A DNA stretch of 64,000 nucleotides from Delphinapterus leucas (lineage: Eukaryota > Chordata > Mammalia > Artiodactyla > Monodontidae), in assembly GCF_002288925.2 (NCBI RefSeq), contig NW_022098043.1, positions 9,807,489 to 9,871,488 on the forward strand. The letters are read 5' to 3'. Below the pieces are notes generated by a model. It made no database searches and was not told where the DNA came from. It saw only the letters and a program-made list of their open reading frames with translations. Made by a program: the position numbers and the translations under genes. Shown here piece after piece: positions 61,533 through 64,000 of this stretch (positions are counted from its first letter, which is position 1; each line of letters opens with the position of its first letter).

Positions 61533-61754
61533 ACAAATGAACTTATTTACAAGGCAGAAATAGACTCACACAGAAAACAAATTTATGGTTACCCAAGAGG
61601 AAAGGTGGGAGGAGCGATAAATTAGGAGTTTGGGATTAACATCTATACACTTCTATATATAAAATAGATTACCAACAAGGACCTACTGTATAGCACAGGG
61701 AACTATATTCAATATCTTGTAATAACCTATAATGGAAAAGAATCTGAAAAAGAG

Positions 61755-61776
61755 TATCTATCTATCTATCTATCTA
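61755..61776. repeat. (TATC)n microsatellite
   Basis: Five to six TATC units in the 3' UTR of the second L1. Confidence 0.95.
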
Positions 61777-62017
61777 AAACTGAATCACTTTGCTGTACAC
61801 CTGAAACTAACACAACATTGTAAATCAACTCTATCTCATTAAAAGAAAAACCCAAATCCCATGGGAAAGGGTGAGCTTATCCATGCGTATAGTGAGCGGG
61901 GAGAAGCTGATTCTGCCCGAGGTGTCAAGAGGCCTTCTCAGAGGAGGCGACCCGTGAGGGCAGGAGATGCTCCCTCAAACCTTCTTCCAGACATGTCCTC
62001 TAAAGGGTAAAATATTG

Positions 62018-62153
62018 GGACTTCCCTGGCAGTCCAGTGGTTAAGACTTCACCTTCCAATGCAAGGAGTGTGGGTTCAACCCCTGGTCGGGGAGCTAAGA
62101 TCCCACATGCCTCGCAGCCAAAAAACCAAAAAAAAAAACAAACAAAAAAAAAC
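62018..62153 (+). mobile_element. short tRNA-derived SINE, older type
   Basis: 'gggacttccctggcagtcca', 'gtggttaagacttcacct', 'gtgggttcaacccctggt' (B box), 'cccacatgcctcgcagcc', then an (AAAAC)n tail. Same class as the SINE at 54845. 'aatattg' on both sides may be the remains of a target duplication. Confidence 0.85.
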
Positions 62154-62224
62154 GGAAGCAATATTGTATTAAATTCAATAAAGACTTTAAAAATTGTCCA
62201 CATAAAAAAATCTTAAATAAAAAA

Positions 62225-62510
62225 GTAAAAATAAAGAGTAAATATTTTAGGCTTTGTTGTTTTTACAGTCTCTGTCACAACTATTCAACTCTGCTCTTGT
62301 AGAGCAAAAGCAGCCACCCTTAGTAAGTGAACCAGCGTGGCTGTGTTCCAATAAAACTTTATCTATAATCATCAAATCTTGTATTCATACAATTTCATGT
62401 GCCATGAAATCTTATTCTCTTTTTCCAGTCTTTTCTAACCATTTAAAAATGTAAAAAAATTCTTGGTTTACAGGCTGCAGGCTGTAGTTTGACGATTTCT
62501 GTTCTAGATC
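62225..62510 (-). mobile_element. hAT-type DNA transposon relic
   Basis: 'ggctttgttgtttttacagt', 'gtggctgtgttccaataaaa', 'ctttatc' and 'ctgtagtttgacgatttctg' match the reversed body and end of a common mammalian element, strongly diverged. Subfamily not certain. The CHR-2 at 62556 lies just beyond. Confidence 0.5.
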
Positions 62511-62555
62511 CTTCTACAGGGTCTACAGGGTCAGACCACGATAAAATGAGTTGGT

Positions 62556-62763
62556 TTGGGGCTTCCCTGGTGGCACAGTGGTTGAGAGTCCACCTGCCGA
62601 TGCAGGGGACACGGGTTCGTGCCCCGGTCTGGGAAGATCCCACATGCAGCAGAGCGGCTGGGCCTGTGAGCCATGGCCGCTGAGCCTGCGCGTCCGGAGC
62701 CTGTGCTCCGCAACGGGAGAGGCCACAACAGTGAGAGGCCCGCGTACCGCAAAAAAAAAAAAA
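62556..62763 (+). mobile_element. CHR-2 SINE, complete, with target-site duplication
   Basis: Plus-oriented, with a 17-A tail at 62751-62767 running into the right-hand target repeat. Flanked by the 13-bp repeat aaaatgagttggt at 62543-62555 and 62764-62776. Antisense to the IGSF21 transcript. Confidence 0.94.
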
Positions 62764-62834
62764 AAAATGAGTTGGTCGGTTGTTCTCTCTCCCCATGGAA
62801 ATGTCACTGGGGCAGCTCTTTCCTCACTCCTCTC

Positions 62835-63205
62835 TGACACTGGGTTAGAGAGAGCCAAGTTCAAATCCTGCCCCCACTGTTGGTACGCTGTGTGACCTTG
62901 TGTAAGCCATGCTGTCTCTGAGCCTCCATTTCTTATCTAGAATATGGAGCTGATGCTTTGCAGGACTGCAGTGAGGATTAAATGTGATGATGTTACTGCA
63001 AGACCCCTGTGAGCAGGAATGTCACATTAAAATGGTCGCAGGACCATTACCTGTTGCTCCTGGATTCTGTGATGCCCTGTGAGGGAGAGGGGATTCCTGG
63101 TAAGTGAGACCTGGACACTTTGAAGGGGAAGAACCTTGACCTGGAGTTCAGAAGCTATGTTGTTGCTGCATCAGGGAAATCTGTGTGTCCTCCAGCAAGT
63201 TCCAG
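62835..63205 (+). repeat. MIR SINE fragments in IGSF21 intron 3
   Basis: 62835-63020 ('gttggtacgctgtgtgacct', 'ctgagcctccatttcttatc', 'gcagtgaggattaaatgtga') and a weaker copy at about 63110-63200. Confidence 0.7.
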
Positions 63206-64000
63206 CCTTCTCTGGGCCTCATCATGCAGCCGAAGGGGAGCCTTTTCTGGTCACAACTTAAAGAAAGTGGGGTCTCTGTGTCTGGGTCTTGGAGGTTCTC
63301 ACGCCACAGCAGAAACCCCGGGGGAAGAAGCTCATGTTCATGGAACCCTAGTAAATGCCAAGCATAGTGCTCTACCCACCAAACTAGCCCAGCAGTCCTA
63401 TCAGAACCCCGGTGGAGGACGAGGGCGTTGGCTAAGAGCACAGGCTCTGGAGGCCTGGACGCCTGCACCAGCCCTGCCGCCAAGAAGGGGTGTTCCTTCA
63501 ATTCTGCTCTTCGCGTCCACCCCCATAGCTAACACATTTTCCTCTCCATCAGCTAAGCCTCTCTCTCCATCTGTTTCTACTGAGCAATCTAACCTCAGAG
63601 TCACTCCTCTCTCCTTTCATTTCAGCTGTCCCCACCCCCATCTTTGTCTTCCAGCTACTTTTTCCTATGACTCACTGTCCCCCACCTCCCCCACCCTCCG
63701 TGCCCACACACACACACCTGGGCGCCCAGCTTCTCTCTCTCCATCTCCGGTCTCATGGAGGAAGCCCGCCCATCTAACAGAGCCTCCTTCCCTCCCATCG
63801 CCCAGCTCATATTAGCATAAACAAACACCTTCATTTCCATAGAATACACAGAGGCTGACATCTGGTCTACCGACTGTCACAAAAGGACTTAAAGAACGGG
63901 AAGCTTTTCATCAAGGAAACTTTGTGGGGAAGATGCTGCCTCCCATCTCAGAAGAAAAGAACACCGTGACAGCGGAAGCAGCAGGGAACTGTCTCCCCTC
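63205..64000. other. unique intron 3 DNA to the window edge
   Basis: C/T-rich around 63540-63760 (with a short (CA)n at 63703-63716). A plus frame of 231 codons at 63120-63815 is open but low-complexity and not protein-like. No IGSF21 exon seen. Confidence 0.4.

Larger units (their letters stand above)
61106..61850 (+). mobile_element. L1 LINE 3' end, 5'-truncated (second, carries a CHR-2)
   Basis: Begins directly after the A-rich tail of the first L1, with a (AC)21 expansion at 61125-61166 where L1 normally reads 'gtggtacatatatacaatgg'. It continues through 'ctgtatagcacagggaacta' to 'aactaacacaacattgtaaa' and an A-rich end. A CHR-2 SINE interrupts it, and a (TATC)n run lies at 61755-61776. 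Confidence 0.85.

Noticed and set aside
62575..62750. tRNA-like A and B boxes in CHR SINEs
   Set aside because: These are internal promoters of tRNA-derived SINEs; no cloverleaf with an intact anticodon arm was found, so no tRNA gene is called.
63030..63070. Possible small exon between a CACAG acceptor and a GTAATG donor on the minus strand
   Set aside because: The 26-nt segment is not a multiple of three, matches no part of IGSF21 as I recall it, and splice-like dinucleotides are common by chance.
63120..63815. 231-codon plus-strand open frame
   Set aside because: Serine/proline-rich product of pyrimidine-rich intron DNA, starting within a MIR; no recognisable domain.

Overview
This is mammalian, almost certainly cetacean, nuclear DNA. 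It holds four complete, well-preserved tRNA-derived SINEs of the CHR-2 type and a fifth nested in an L1. CHR SINEs are known from whales, hippos and ruminants; this CHR-2 form is typical of whales and dolphins, and I saw no ruminant-type BovB or ART2 sequence. L1 tails and older mammalian MIR, L2, L1M, LTR and hAT relics fill much of the rest. There are no operons, prokaryotic genes or CRISPR arrays. Apart from the exons below, the open reading frames are chance frames in GC-rich, low-complexity or repeat DNA.

The one gene I can support is IGSF21 (immunoglobulin superfamily member 21), on the minus strand. The last seven coding exons lie here, in transcript order: 59577-59695, 32882-32997, 29763-30237, 20602-20687, 19998-20190, 19562-19600 and 18792-18865. 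All splice sites are AG/GT, all phases match across junctions, and the joined frame is open to a TGA at 18792-18794. By comparison with the human protein from memory (about 467 residues, 10 coding exons), these are exons 4-10, about residue 102 to the C-terminus. Exons 1-3 (signal peptide and start of the first Ig domain) would lie beyond base 64000. IGSF21 is a neuronal cell-surface Ig protein reported to bind neurexin-2-alpha and promote inhibitory presynaptic differentiation. The hydrophobic C-terminus fits a GPI-anchor signal.

Layout: 1-18.6 kb is the 3' flank of IGSF21, with repeats and single-copy DNA and no gene recognised. 18.6-20.7 kb is a compact cluster of exons 10-7. 20.7-29.8 kb is intron 6, with an L2 split by an old L1M and a degenerate tandem array of about 40-bp units beside exon 6. 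29.8-33.0 kb holds exons 6 and 5 and intron 5, which has a (TA)n tract and a long C-run (G-rich in the transcript). 33.0-59.6 kb is the 26.6-kb intron 4. 59.6-64 kb holds exon 4 and the start of intron 3, with back-to-back L1 tails and nested SINEs.

I found no convincing undescribed system. The items most worth checking are the alternating CA/CG tract 31 nt inside the exon 4 donor (UG-rich in the transcript), the degenerate array beside exon 6, the frame-preserving 39-nt exon 9, a last Ig domain lacking its usual B-strand cysteine, and the SINE insertions with intact target-site duplications. Repeat family names come from remembered consensus sequences; edges are approximate unless a target-site duplication is given.
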